This document shows positions 1 through 8,298 of a stretch of DNA of 64,000 nt, one piece after another. The notes below the pieces were generated by a model. It was not told the origin of the DNA, searched no databases, and saw only the letters and a program-made list of their open reading frames with translations. The translations under genes and the position numbers were made by a program. This DNA is from Bradyrhizobium genosp. L (lineage in GTDB: Bacteria; Pseudomonadota; Alphaproteobacteria; Rhizobiales; Xanthobacteraceae): assembly GCF_015624485.1 (NCBI RefSeq), contig NZ_CP061378.1, positions 1,736,001-1,800,000 on the forward strand, in the 5' to 3' direction. Position 1 is the first letter of the stretch. Every line of letters begins with the position of its first letter.

Positions 1-102
1 GAACTGGTTCACGCCACCGTCGCCTCGCTGCAGGCCGCGCCGCTCGATCCGGCGACGCCGCTGCGGCGCAGGGCCCCGGTCGCAGCCAAGAGCGAAAGCT
101 AA
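1..102 (+). CDS. C-terminal fragment of an unidentified protein
   Basis: Frame 1 is open from the first base of the window to a TAA at 100-102, giving 34 C-terminal residues rich in Ala, Pro and Arg that end in AAKSES. Codon use is typical of the neighbouring genes, so this is probably the true end of a gene that starts before the window. The stretch is a low-complexity tail with no recognisable motif, and the product cannot be named. It lies 24 bp upstream of, and in the same direction as, the catabolic operon that follows, so it may belong to that operon. Confidence 0.55.
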   Translation, partial: ELVHATVASLQAAPLDPATPLRRRAPVAAKSES

Positions 103-126
103 CCTCAACCTGCCGGGTGCGCTGAC

Positions 127-996
127 ATGGAAAAACTCAAGCTGCGGACCGTGCTCGGCAACCATCCGCACGTCGCGGCGGTCAAGTCCGGCGAGCTGCG
201 CTCCGACCTGTTCGATCTCGACTTTGCCGAGTTCACGCCGACCCACACCGCATTCAAGCCGATGGTCCGCGAGCAGGCGTTCGACGTCTGCGAGATGGCG
301 ATCGTGACCTATCTGATGGCCAAAGCGCACGGCAAGCCGATAGTGCTGCTGCCGGCGGCGATGCTCGGCCGCTTCCAGCACGGCCATGCGCTTTACCGCG
401 CGGATCGCGGCGCGCTCGCGCCCGCCGATCTCGCCGGCAAGCGGGTCGGCATCCGCTCGTTCACCACCACCACGGGCGCCTGGATGCGCGGCATCCTCGC
501 CAATGATTACGGTGTCGATCTCGACAGCATCGATTGGATCACCTTCGAGGAGGCGCACGTCGCCGAGTATGTCGACCGGACCACGCGCGCGCCTGCCGGG
601 AAGACCATCATCCAGATGCTGAAGGACGGCGAGCTCGACGCGGTGCTCGGCGAAACCTCGAGCGATCCCGCGCTGAAACCGTTGCTGGCCGATCCGGCCG
701 GAGAGGCCGCGCGCTGGCATCAGCGGCATGGCGTCGTGCCGGTCAATCATCTGGTGGTGGTCAGCGGGCAACTCGCGGCATCGCGGCCCGATGTGGTGCG
801 AGGGCTCTATGAGCTGCTCAAGCGCAATAAGGCGAGCGCGGGCTCGCCCGGCACGCCTGACGTCGTGCCGTTCGGCGTCGAGGCGAACCGCAAGTCTCTG
901 CAAATGATCGTCGACTATTGCGTCCAGCAGGCGCTGATCCCCCGGCGCGTCGCGGTGGAGGAGCTGTTCGACGACACAACACGGGAACTGAATTGA
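127..996 (+). CDS. 4,5-dihydroxyphthalate decarboxylase-like / substrate-binding-fold protein
   Basis: This 289-residue protein starts at an ATG. It resembles the family annotated as 4,5-dihydroxyphthalate decarboxylase or ABC-type periplasmic-binding-like protein: an N-terminal AFKPMVREQAFDVCEMAI segment, a central LAGKRVGIRSF segment typical of the type 2 binding-protein fold, and a conserved VVPVNHLVVV segment near residue 200. There is no signal peptide, so it should be cytoplasmic, which fits an enzyme better than a transporter component. It overlaps the next gene by one base (TGATG), so the two are translationally coupled. The substrate is unknown. The adjoining dehydrogenase and SDR suggest catabolism of an aromatic acid or related carboxylate. 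Confidence 0.7.
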   Translation: MEKLKLRTVLGNHPHVAAVKSGELRSDLFDLDFAEFTPTHTAFKPMVREQAFDVCEMAIVTYLMAKAHGKPIVLLPAAMLGRFQHGHALYRADRGALAPADLAGKRVGIRSFTTTTGAWMRGILANDYGVDLDSIDWITFEEAHVAEYVDRTTRAPAGKTIIQMLKDGELDAVLGETSSDPALKPLLADPAGEAARWHQRHGVVPVNHLVVVSGQLAASRPDVVRGLYELLKRNKASAGSPGTPDVVPFGVEANRKSLQMIVDYCVQQALIPRRVAVEELFDDTTRELN

Positions 997-1919
997 TGAC
1001 AATCTCGAACGATCCGCGGCAATGGCAGATCGGCATGCTCGGCTATGGCGAAGTCGGTCGCATCCTCGCCGAGGACCTGCGCAAGCAGGGCGCCAAGGTC
1101 TCCGCTTACGACATCAAGCTCGGGGGCGAGCAGGGCGCGCCGTTGCGCAAGCATGCGGCGGAGATTGGCGTCGAGCTGATGCGATCCCACGCCGACCTTG
1201 CCGCGCAAGCCGATTTCATCGTCTCCGCGGTGACCGCGAGCCAGGACGTGCCGGTGGCCGACGCCTGCGCGCCCGCGATCAGGAATGGCGCCTGGTTCCT
1301 CGACTTCAATTCGGCATCACCCGGCGCCAAGCGCCGTGCCGCCGCTCGGATCGACGGCGCCGGCGGCCGCTATGTCGAGGGCGCGGTGATGACCTCGCTG
1401 CCGCCATACCGGATCAAGGTGCCGTTGCTGCTTGGCGGCGCCGGCGCGCGGGAATTGGCGCCGCTGCTGGTGACATTGGGCTTCGCCGCCAAAGTGGCGA
1501 GCGACGAGCTCGGCGTCTCCTCGGCGGTCAAGATGTGCCGCAGCATCATGATCAAGGGCCTGGAGGCGATGGTGATCGAGAGTTTTACCACCGCGCGCGC
1601 CTATGGCGTCGAGGACGCGGTGCTGGCTTCGCTGAAGGAAACCTTCCCCACCATCGACTGGGAAAAGCAGGGCGCCTATTTCTTCCAGCGCGTGATCGAG
1701 CACGGCCGGCGGCGCGCCGAGGAAGTGCGCGAGGTGGCGGAGACCGTGCGCGAGGCCGGGCTTGCGCCCTGGTCGGCATCCGGCACCGCGGAGCGGCAGG
1801 CCTGGATCGCCGATCTTGCCGATGAGGGCGTGTTCGGGACCAAGGGAACGGCGGACTTCGCCCGCAGCGCGGACTGGCGCACCGAGGCCGACCGGATCCT
1901 GGCGCGGATCAAATCCTGA
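996..1919 (+). CDS. NAD(P)-dependent dehydrogenase with DUF1932 domain (6-phosphogluconate dehydrogenase-like)
   Basis: This 307-residue protein begins at the ATG that overlaps the preceding stop codon by one base; an in-frame start further upstream would lie inside the previous gene. A Rossmann nucleotide-binding loop is visible at residues 13-24 (IGMLGYGEVGRI). It is followed by the domain order of the beta-hydroxyacid dehydrogenase superfamily and a C-terminal helical region with SSAVKMCRSIMIKG, which matches DUF1932 proteins and carries the conserved catalytic-type lysine. It probably oxidises a hydroxyacid or reduces a related oxo-acid. Coupling to the upstream decarboxylase-like gene suggests consecutive steps in one pathway. 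Confidence 0.75.
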   Translation: MTISNDPRQWQIGMLGYGEVGRILAEDLRKQGAKVSAYDIKLGGEQGAPLRKHAAEIGVELMRSHADLAAQADFIVSAVTASQDVPVADACAPAIRNGAWFLDFNSASPGAKRRAAARIDGAGGRYVEGAVMTSLPPYRIKVPLLLGGAGARELAPLLVTLGFAAKVASDELGVSSAVKMCRSIMIKGLEAMVIESFTTARAYGVEDAVLASLKETFPTIDWEKQGAYFFQRVIEHGRRRAEEVREVAETVREAGLAPWSASGTAERQAWIADLADEGVFGTKGTADFARSADWRTEADRILARIKS

Positions 1920-2006
1920 CCGGTCCGTACGCGGCGCATCCGCCGCGTTCCCTGTAGCCGCGCGATGCGCTATTGCTCCGGGAACGTTTTTCCTGGAGGC
2001 ACTCTC

Positions 2007-2789
2007 ATGAGATTTTCCGGCAAGGTGGTCGCCATCACCGGCGCAGCGCGGGGCATCGGCAAGGCTTGCGCGGAGCGCTTTCTCGCCGACGGCGCCAAGG
2101 TCGTCATCTCCGACGTCGATGGCGCGGCGCTGACGAAAACGGCCGGCGGGCTCGGTCATGCCGACAGGCTGCGCACGGTCGAGGCCGATGTCAGCAAGCG
2201 CGCCGATGTCGACCGGATCGTGGCCGCGGCGGTGAAGGAATTCGGTCGGCTCGACGTCATGGTCAACAATGCCGGCGTGGCGCGCAACCGCGATTTCCTC
2301 GAGATCAGCGAGGCCGAGTTCGACGACGTGATGGGGATCAACCTCAAGGGCGCCTTCTTCGGCGTCCAGGCCGCGGCGCGCCAGATGATTGCCCAGGGTG
2401 GCGGCGGCGTGGTGGTCAACATGTCCTCGGTCAACGCGCTGCTCGCGATCCCCTCGCTTGCGACCTATGCGATGTCCAAGGGCGCGATGAAGCAGCTCAC
2501 CTCGGTTGCCGCAGTGGCGCTGGCGCCGCACGGCATCCGCGTCGTGGCGGTCGGGCCGGGCACCATCCTGACCGAGATGGTGGCAACGGCGATCTTCTCC
2601 TCCGAGGAGGCGCGGCGCAGCGTGCTGTCGCGCACGCCGGCCGGCCGCTGCGGCGAGCCGAGCGAGGTCGCCTCCGTCGTCGCCTTCCTCGCCAGCGACG
2701 ATGCGTCCTACGTCACCGGCCAGACCATCTATCCCGACGGCGGCCGGCTGATTTTGAATTACACGGTACCGGTCAGCGAGAAGGGGTAG
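2007..2789 (+). CDS. Short-chain dehydrogenase/reductase (SDR)
   Basis: This 260-residue classical SDR shows TGAARGIG (cofactor loop, about residues 12-19), NNAG (about residue 88), a catalytic Ser in the NMSSVNAL segment and YAMSK (Tyr/Lys of the active site, about residues 155-159). A C-terminal YVTGQTIYPDGG closes the fold. The start is set by a GGAGG at 1995-1999, eight bases before the ATG. It lies 87 bp after the DUF1932 dehydrogenase in the same direction and is probably co-transcribed. Length and motifs match 3-oxoacyl-ACP-reductase-like SDRs, but family-level similarity does not define the substrate. Confidence 0.85.
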   Translation: MRFSGKVVAITGAARGIGKACAERFLADGAKVVISDVDGAALTKTAGGLGHADRLRTVEADVSKRADVDRIVAAAVKEFGRLDVMVNNAGVARNRDFLEISEAEFDDVMGINLKGAFFGVQAAARQMIAQGGGGVVVNMSSVNALLAIPSLATYAMSKGAMKQLTSVAAVALAPHGIRVVAVGPGTILTEMVATAIFSSEEARRSVLSRTPAGRCGEPSEVASVVAFLASDDASYVTGQTIYPDGGRLILNYTVPVSEKG

Positions 2790-2960
2790 CCGGGCGCGAT
2801 AGCCTGCCGTTGCAGGGCGCGCTGCCAAAACATCGAAAACAACCCCATGCAAAGGAGCCCGACGGCTGCCGGCGTTCGACACGGCAACTTGACACGTCGG
2901 GCAAATCAGCGATATTATTCCATTATTCAGAAATATAGCGGCGGCGTCCTCGTCCTCGAC

Positions 2961-3065
2961 TGTCATCGCCCGGCCCGTGCGCAGTTGCGCACATGGACCG
3001 GGCGACACAGTACGCCGCGGCCCATCGGCTCAAGTACCGCTGCCTCTGGAATGCTGGATCACCCG
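2961..3065. repeat. Palindromic intergenic repeat, family A (copy 1)
   Basis: This element fills most of the 308-bp gap between the SDR and the convergent enoyl-CoA hydratase gene. It contains a CGCCCGG/CCGGGCG hairpin enclosing GTGCGCA/TGCGCAC, then CAGTACGCCGCGGC, CGGCTCAAG and TCTGGAAT. The same blocks occur in the same order on the opposite strand at 63030-63134, so this is a dispersed repeat. No gene is visible in the remainder of the gap. It may act as a terminator or mRNA-stabilising structure for the convergent genes; that role is inference. Confidence 0.75.
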
Positions 3066-3097
3066 CTTTCGCCTGCGCGGCTGACGACCCCGGATGG

Positions 3098-3910
3098 CTA
3101 CCGCCCCTTGAACTCCGGCTTGCGCTTTTCCATGAAGGCGCGGCGGCCCTCGCGGAAATCCTCGCTGTCCATGCAGTCGCTGCCGATCTGCTTGATCGCG
3201 GCCATGTCGCGATCGGCGGGGTCCTTCAGCACCTGCGCGATGGTGATCTTGGCGGCCTTGATTGCGAGCGGCGCGTTGCCCGAGATGGTGCGTGCGATCT
3301 CCATGGTCGCATCCCACAGCGCGGCGTCCGGCAGGACGCGATCGACCAGGCCGATCCGCAGCGCCTCGGCAGAATCGATCCGCATCCCCGTATACATGAT
3401 CAGCCGCGCCCAGGACGGCCCGACCAGCGAAACCAGATTGCGCAGGCCGTCATAGCCGTAGGCGATGCCGAGCTTGGCGGCGGGGATGCCGAACTGGCTG
3501 CTGTCACCTGCGATGCGCATGTCGGCGAGCATCGCGACCTGCATGCCGCCGCCGAGGCAGAAGCCGCGGATGCAGGCGATCGTCGGCTTCGGGTAGTTGG
3601 CGAGCAACGCGCGCTGGGCCTCGCTGCGCCTGGAATATTCCTCGGACGCCTCGGCGTTGTGCCTGGTCTTCTCGAACTGGCTGATGTCGGCGCCCGATAC
3701 GAAGGCCTTGTCGCCGGCGCCGACCAGGATCACGACGCGGACATCGCCGTCGTCGCGCAATGTGGTCAGCGCCTCGCCAAAGCCTTCCCACATCTCCAGC
3801 GACATCGCGTTGCGCTTGTCCGGATTGTTGAAGGTGACGACGCCGACGCCGTCGGCGACGCTGTACAGGATCTTGCCGTCGGCGAGCGATTTTTGCGGAA
3901 TGTTGAGCAT
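3098..3910 (-). CDS. Enoyl-CoA hydratase/isomerase family protein
   Basis: This 270-residue crotonase-fold protein reads on the minus strand. Diagnostic segments are FNNPDKRNAMSLEMW near residue 30, the oxyanion-hole segment FVSGADISQFE, the CLGGGMQVAMLADMRIA block (second oxyanion-hole glycine) and a C-terminal SEDFREGRRAFMEKRKPEF that is typical of the family. One Glu of the canonical hydratase pair is not obvious in the segment following the CLGGG block, so the exact reaction (hydratase, isomerase or other) is uncertain. It lies 18 bp downstream of a GST gene in the same direction, which suggests a two-gene operon. Confidence 0.85.
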   Translation of the reverse strand: MLNIPQKSLADGKILYSVADGVGVVTFNNPDKRNAMSLEMWEGFGEALTTLRDDGDVRVVILVGAGDKAFVSGADISQFEKTRHNAEASEEYSRRSEAQRALLANYPKPTIACIRGFCLGGGMQVAMLADMRIAGDSSQFGIPAAKLGIAYGYDGLRNLVSLVGPSWARLIMYTGMRIDSAEALRIGLVDRVLPDAALWDATMEIARTISGNAPLAIKAAKITIAQVLKDPADRDMAAIKQIGSDCMDSEDFREGRRAFMEKRKPEFKGR

Positions 3911-3928
3911 GCGAAAGTCCAGTCTGCT

Positions 3929-4654
3929 TCAGGAATCGAGGAACGGGCCGAAATTGGCGCGAGCATAGGCAGGCCGAGCCTGCAGTCTGCCCCACCATTC
4001 GGTGACGCGAGGATGCCGGTTCGTCGTCACCTCGTCGGGCGCGATTTCTTCATCGATGCGCTTGACGAAGGGCGCGGCGGCGATGTCGGCGATCGAATAG
4101 CTCGCGCCGACCAGCCAGCCGGAAGTTGCCAGTGCCGCTTCCATCTTGTCGAGCAATTGAACGAGTTTCGCGCGCGCGGCATCGCGTTCTTGCTCGGTGT
4201 AGGGCTTGCGCGCCGCGCGCAGCCAGGCCTCCTGGCGCTCTTTGCTCGGAATGCTCTTCAGCTTCGCCGCCAGTTCCTCGTCCGACCATTGCGCCGCGAC
4301 CTTCGCGAGATGGTGACGCCAGTTGAAGATGATCAAATTTCCGATCAGTGCGTCGATATGGCGGACCCAGTTGCGCATCTCGGCGCGCTCGAAGGGCGTG
4401 TCGGGCCGCAGCGGTGGGTCGGGGAAGGTTTCATCGAGATACTCGCAGATCGTGCCGCTTTCATGCAGCGGCCGATCATCGTGGATGATGGTCGGGATCA
4501 CGCCGAGCGGATTGATCTTCAGATAGTCGGGCGAGTGATGCTCCATTCGGCCCATATCGACGACGTGGCCCTCATAAGCCAGCCCTTTTTCCTCGAGGCA
4601 CAGCCGCACGCGGCGCGAGGCGCTGGATCGCCAGCCGTGGTGAAGAATGATCAT
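3929..4654 (-). CDS. Glutathione S-transferase family protein
   Basis: The product has an N-terminal thioredoxin-fold domain: MIILHHGWRSSASRRVRLCL with the Ser-rich active-site loop, then NPLGVIPTIIHDD with the cis-Pro, and HESGTICEYLDE with the Glu-Ser pair that binds the glutathione glutamyl group. A C-terminal helical domain contains VGASYSIADIAAAPF, the GST N-capping motif. I chose the ATG just before the first beta strand. An ATG at 4690 preceded by GAAGG would add 12 residues and cannot be excluded. It is the first gene of the pair with the enoyl-CoA hydratase and probably detoxifies or isomerises electrophilic intermediates. Confidence 0.85.
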   Translation of the reverse strand: MIILHHGWRSSASRRVRLCLEEKGLAYEGHVVDMGRMEHHSPDYLKINPLGVIPTIIHDDRPLHESGTICEYLDETFPDPPLRPDTPFERAEMRNWVRHIDALIGNLIIFNWRHHLAKVAAQWSDEELAAKLKSIPSKERQEAWLRAARKPYTEQERDAARAKLVQLLDKMEAALATSGWLVGASYSIADIAAAPFVKRIDEEIAPDEVTTNRHPRVTEWWGRLQARPAYARANFGPFLDS

Positions 4655-5071
4655 GGGCGCGGTTCCCAAACCTTGTTCTTGTTGTTGCATTTCGAGCCTT
4701 CGCCACCGGCGGCGAAGTTTAGCCGAAGCCTCGGGCGAGTCATCCGCCGCCGACACGTACCGTGCGATGGATCGTTGCCTGATATTTCTCCCGGTAGTTG
4801 TACGGCTCGCGAAATAAACTTATGAGTAAAGGTTGGGCAATACACTGCAGCGCCCGCCTTGTATGCAGATTTAGCATTTTTTAGCTTTTCGACGGTACAA
4901 CCGTACGTACCTGAGCGCCAGGACCATTCCCGCGCCGCGCAGGGGCGCGTATCGCAGCCCGTCCTTCTGCAATCGCGCCGGTAACGGACGTCCTCACCAC
5001 CCGACCGGCAAGGGAAGCCGGTCAATCCAGACCTCCGTGCACTCTTCATCGCGTCAAGCGAGGGTCGTGTT
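4655..5071. other. Divergent intergenic region between GST and PilZ genes
   Basis: This spacer of about 415 bp separates two divergent genes and must hold promoters for both. Its middle is relatively AT-rich (around 4800-4890) compared with the coding sequence. A short palindrome, GTACGTAC, lies near 4901. I found no convincing small gene, terminator or named operator. Confidence 0.4.
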
Positions 5072-5725
5072 GTGTCTGTCGAAAAGTTCCTCAAGCAGCG
5101 CGGCGTCAAGGTCACGGTTGACGGCAGCTACACGCTGCCGAACTGGTACGATGCGCAGGGCCGCCTGCGCACCTTCGCCTGCCGCACCACACGCGTCTCG
5201 CCGTTCCGCATGATCGTGGACGTCCCTGTCGTCGGCAAGATCGGCGACCGCCTGACGTCGTATTTCGAGGAGTTCGGCAAGTTCGAGGGTTGCATCACCG
5301 ACACCATGAACCGCAGCTTCCTGGTCGAACTCGAGATGACGCAGGCGATGCGCGAGAAGTTCGCCGACAAGCTGACCTGGATCGAGAAGAAGCAGAAGGA
5401 CCCGAGCGTCCTCGAGACCCGCAACAGTCCACGCTTCATTCCCGCGGCGCCGCACGCCATGCTGACGCTGGCGGACGGCAGCATGCAGAGCTGCTTCATC
5501 ATCGACATGTCGCTGTCGGGCGCCGCGGTGTCGTCGGCGGTGCAGCCGCCGATCGGCATGCCGCTGGCGATCGGCGCCTGCGTCGGGCGCGTGGTCCGGC
5601 ATCTGCCGAACGGCTTCGCCATCAAGTTCGTCGAGGCCTACAAGCAGAACGACCTCGGCCGCCTGATCGTGCGCAAGACCAAGGAGGTCCAGGCGGCACC
5701 CGCCGATGCGGAGCCGGTCGCCTGA
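5072..5725 (+). CDS. PilZ-domain protein, probable c-di-GMP effector
   Basis: This 217-residue cytoplasmic protein starts at a GTG preceded by AGGG at 5061. The C-terminal half (about residues 112-200) is a PilZ domain with an RxxxR motif (RNSPR) and the second motif DMSLSG, the arrangement that binds cyclic di-GMP. The N-terminal half (about residues 35-105), with FGKFEGCITDTMNRSFLVEL, has strand-rich character and looks like a degenerate PilZ-like or YcgR-N-like barrel. A second PilZ gene follows 16 bp downstream. Two GGDEF-EAL enzymes in the same window could supply or remove the ligand. The output is unknown. Confidence 0.8.
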   Translation: MSVEKFLKQRGVKVTVDGSYTLPNWYDAQGRLRTFACRTTRVSPFRMIVDVPVVGKIGDRLTSYFEEFGKFEGCITDTMNRSFLVELEMTQAMREKFADKLTWIEKKQKDPSVLETRNSPRFIPAAPHAMLTLADGSMQSCFIIDMSLSGAAVSSAVQPPIGMPLAIGACVGRVVRHLPNGFAIKFVEAYKQNDLGRLIVRKTKEVQAAPADAEPVA

Positions 5726-5741
5726 CGGAAGGCCATCGACC

Positions 5742-6053
5742 ATGCCAGGACAGGAGCGACGTCTATCCCCGCGCGTGAGATTCGAGCAGCCGATGCCCAC
5801 GCAGATGATGGCGATCGACGGCACCTGGCGCCGTGAGTGCACCCTGGAGAATGTCTCCGAGAACGGCGCGAAGCTCACCGTCGGAGCCTCGATCGAAGGC
5901 TTGCAGCTGAACGAATTCTTCCTGCTGCTGTCCTCCAAGGGACTTGCCTACCGGCGCTGCAAGCTCGCCTGGGTCAATGGCGACCAGATCGGCGTCACCT
6001 TCCTGCGGCGCGGCAAAAAGGCGGGGCCGCAAGCGAAGGAGCGACAGGCCTGA
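5742..6053 (+). CDS. Single-domain PilZ protein
   Basis: This 103-residue protein is essentially one PilZ domain. RRLSPRVRF at residues 6-14 gives the RxxxR motif and ENVSENGAKL gives the NxSxxG motif, so c-di-GMP binding is plausible. The ATG at 5742 is preceded by GGAAGG about ten bases upstream. A longer reading from 5706 would start inside the previous PilZ gene and is less likely. It probably arose alongside its upstream neighbour and forms a two-gene operon with it. The tail is basic (RRGKKAGPQAKERQA). Confidence 0.8.
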   Translation: MPGQERRLSPRVRFEQPMPTQMMAIDGTWRRECTLENVSENGAKLTVGASIEGLQLNEFFLLLSSKGLAYRRCKLAWVNGDQIGVTFLRRGKKAGPQAKERQA

Positions 6054-6066
6054 TCGCTGTCGTGTT

Positions 6067-6168
6067 CTAGAGCCTCGTTCCGATGGAATCGGAACGGGGC
6101 TCCAGGTTTTTGTTTTGACGCGTTTTCTTCACGCGAACCGGCTTCCACTTCGCTCGAAAGCGCTCTAG
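6067..6168. repeat. Intergenic repeat bounded by CTAGAGC/GCTCTAG
   Basis: This 102-bp element begins CTAGAGC (6067-6073) and ends in the exact reverse complement GCTCTAG (6162-6168). Near the left end is the palindrome GTTCCGATGGAATCGGAAC; the right half carries CGCGTTTTCTTCACGCGAA. From general knowledge this is a widespread intergenic element of Bradyrhizobium-type genomes. Its right edge overlaps the stop codon of the minus-strand gene beginning at 6878. It lies between two convergent genes and may help terminate both. Confidence 0.75.
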
Positions 6169-6878
6169 CCCACGGCGTCGAGTTCTGCCGGATCCTGTGC
6201 CGCCCGCACGCGCGAGGCGATGTCGTCCGGCAACGCCGGACCGGACGCCGCGAGCGCGATTTCCCTGGCGAGGTTGGTGCACTCGCCCCATAGCAGGAAG
6301 AACACCAGCGGCGGCCGTTCGTGCGCCTCGAGCATCTGGGCGCAGCGCTCCGTGGCGCCGTCGATCGCCCACCACTGGCGCGCCACGACCATGACCTTGC
6401 GGAAGCTGCGCAACGTGCCGGAGAATTTTTGCGGGTCGGCACCCGCGATGGCGCCGCAATGGTTCAGCCAGTTCAGCGCGGCGTAGATCGCGATCCCGTA
6501 ATCCTCGATCGCCAAGCCCGTGAAATCGACGACGGTGTTGTCGTGCGCGCGCTGTCGCAGGAAGGCGTCGATCATCTCCGCCTGTCGCGACGGATCGGCG
6601 AGCAGCGCTGTATCCTGCCGCGGCAGCATCGGGATGTAGCGCATCGCTTCGAGCCGCGTATGCTCCCAGATCGCGCGGATGTCGCCCAACAGGTCGCTGG
6701 GCTTGCGCTTGCAGGCCGGATAGATCAGCACGCCGGTGTCGGCGAGGTCGAGATAGCGCGGCACCACCTTGTCCAGCGCGGCGAGAAATGCCAGGGGATC
6801 GCTCAGGCCGCGCAAATCGGTGGCGGCGTCTTCCGCGGCTGCAGGCTTGTTGACGCGTGTCCAGCCGAATGCGGCCAT
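6165..6878 (-). CDS. Protein of unknown function
   Basis: I do not recognise this 237-residue protein. It is mixed alpha-helical and soluble, without signal peptide or membrane segment. Notable stretches are LIYPACKRKPSDLLGDIRAIWE, an aromatic-rich region around YGIAIYAALNWLNHCG and PPLVFFLLWGECTNLAREI. The ATG at 6878 is the first plausible start; further upstream the composition becomes Arg/Pro-rich and non-protein-like. Its TAG stop lies within the CTAG end of the adjoining intergenic repeat. It is divergent from the methyltransferase gene at 7081. Confidence 0.6.
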   Translation of the reverse strand: MAAFGWTRVNKPAAAEDAATDLRGLSDPLAFLAALDKVVPRYLDLADTGVLIYPACKRKPSDLLGDIRAIWEHTRLEAMRYIPMLPRQDTALLADPSRQAEMIDAFLRQRAHDNTVVDFTGLAIEDYGIAIYAALNWLNHCGAIAGADPQKFSGTLRSFRKVMVVARQWWAIDGATERCAQMLEAHERPPLVFFLLWGECTNLAREIALAASGPALPDDIASRVRAAQDPAELDAVG

Positions 6879-7080
6879 GCCGGGGCGCCCCGATCTCAAC
6901 CCGTCCGTCAGGTTAGATAAAAAATGCACCAAATCAAATGCGTCATTTGCGGCGAGGCGGCAGGTCGCGGCGCAGGCGCGCCTGGGAGGGCCGGTTGACG
7001 GAGGCAATCGCCGCGCCTAGCTCATGGTTAATGAGCTCGCGGCGTTGCTTTGCCGCCGATGCCGTCGGAAAGTTATCGCC

Positions 7081-7701
7081 ATGACCGTGCCGGATCGCCA
7101 GTCGCATTGGCAGACCGTCTACCTGACCAAAGGTGAAGGGCAGGTGAGCTGGTCGCAAGCCAGCCCACAGCCGTCGCTGCGCCTGATCGAATCCGTCGCA
7201 GGCGGCCGCGACGTCTCCATCATCGATGTCGGCGGCGGGGCGTCTCGCCTGGTCGATGCGCTGCTCGCGCGCGGCTACCGCGATGTGACCGTGCTCGACC
7301 TCTCCGAGGCCGCGCTCGCAAGCGCGCGGGAGCGTCTCGCCGCTGCGGGCAAAGGTGTGCGCTGGATCGCCGGCGATGCGACCGTCTGGCAGCCGCCGCG
7401 CACCTTCGACGTCTGGCACGATCGCGCGGCGTTTCACTTCCTGGTCGAGGAGCATGATCGCGCGGCCTATCTCGACCGGCTCCATTACGGCCTCAGGCCG
7501 GGCGGCCACGCCATCATCGGCACTTTTGCGCCCGACGGTCCGGACAAGTGCAGCGGGCTGGCGGTGCAGCGCTATGATGCCGCGGCACTCAGCCGGACCG
7601 TCGGTCCGGGCTTCGCGTTGATCGCGCATGAGCCGCATCACCATGTCACGCCCTGGGGGGCGGCGCAGTCGTTCGAGTTCAGCGTGCTGCGGCGGATGTA
7701 A
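7081..7701 (+). CDS. Class I SAM-dependent methyltransferase
   Basis: This 206-residue protein has SAM-binding motif [17 protein letters not shown] near residue 46, an acidic motif II residue in [11 protein letters not shown], and motif III/IV with [10 protein letters not shown] and [13 protein letters not shown]. This order matches small methyltransferases of the trans-aconitate/thiopurine type. The ATG at 7081 gives a start that fits the fold; an upstream in-frame start would add a basic, unrelated leader. The substrate is unknown. It ends 19 bp before the next gene, so the two may form an operon. Confidence 0.8.
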   Translation: MTVPDRQSHWQTVYLTKGEGQVSWSQASPQPSLRLIESVAGGRDVSIIDVGGGASRLVDALLARGYRDVTVLDLSEAALASARERLAAAGKGVRWIAGDATVWQPPRTFDVWHDRAAFHFLVEEHDRAAYLDRLHYGLRPGGHAIIGTFAPDGPDKCSGLAVQRYDAAALSRTVGPGFALIAHEPHHHVTPWGAAQSFEFSVLRRM

Positions 7702-7720
7702 GACAGCGAGGAGATCGCCT

Positions 7721-8143
7721 ATGACGGATCATGCGACTGACGCGCCACGGACGATCGGCGAGATCGCGAGCTACCACGCCCATGTCTATTACGATCCCGC
7801 CACCAGCCGCGGCGAGGCGGAGCGGCTGCGGGACTGGATCGGCGAACGCTTCCTGGTCACGCTCGGGCGCTGGCACGACGTCAAGGTCGGCCCGCATGAC
7901 CAGGCGATGTACCAGGTCGCGTTCGCGGCCGAGCTGTTTCCGAGCTTCGTGCCGTGGCTGATGCTGAACCATGGCGGCCTCAGCATCCTGGTCCATCCCA
8001 ACACCACCAATCCGCGCCGCGACCATCGCGACGATCCGCTCTGGATCGGGACGCCGCTCGCGGTGCATGCCGACAAGGTGCCTGAAGAGGCCGAGCTGGA
8101 GCATGCTCCGGCGCCGAACACGACGCCGACGCTGCGTCCCTGA
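7721..8143 (+). CDS. DOPA 4,5-dioxygenase family protein
   Basis: This 140-residue protein matches the small DOPA 4,5-dioxygenase family: an early SYHAHVYYD segment with a metal-ligand-type His, [12 protein letters not shown] in the middle, then [17 protein letters not shown] and a [10 protein letters not shown] segment. These His residues are the expected Fe(II) ligands. The ATG is preceded by GAGGAG at 7708-7713. Bacterial members are often annotated as aromatic-ring-opening dioxygenases of unknown substrate. The family assignment is firm; activity on DOPA is not shown. Confidence 0.8.
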   Translation: MTDHATDAPRTIGEIASYHAHVYYDPATSRGEAERLRDWIGERFLVTLGRWHDVKVGPHDQAMYQVAFAAELFPSFVPWLMLNHGGLSILVHPNTTNPRRDHRDDPLWIGTPLAVHADKVPEEAELEHAPAPNTTPTLRP

Positions 8144-8298
8144 ACCTCGCCAAGTGCCGGGAGCCAGGTGCCGGGATCAAGTAAAATTTGAAGCAATTTC
8201 ACTGCAACCAAGTCGTTTCAAACTCATCGCGTTTTGCAACGTGAGGTTAAATCACAGTTCTTACGCTCACCTGACAGTTTGTGTCGGGGCGTATCGGA

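Noticed and set aside
6071..6115. GGAAC in the CTAG-bounded repeat considered as an EcfG promoter.
   Set aside because: The nearest CGTT is about 25 bases downstream rather than 16-17, so the spacing does not fit.
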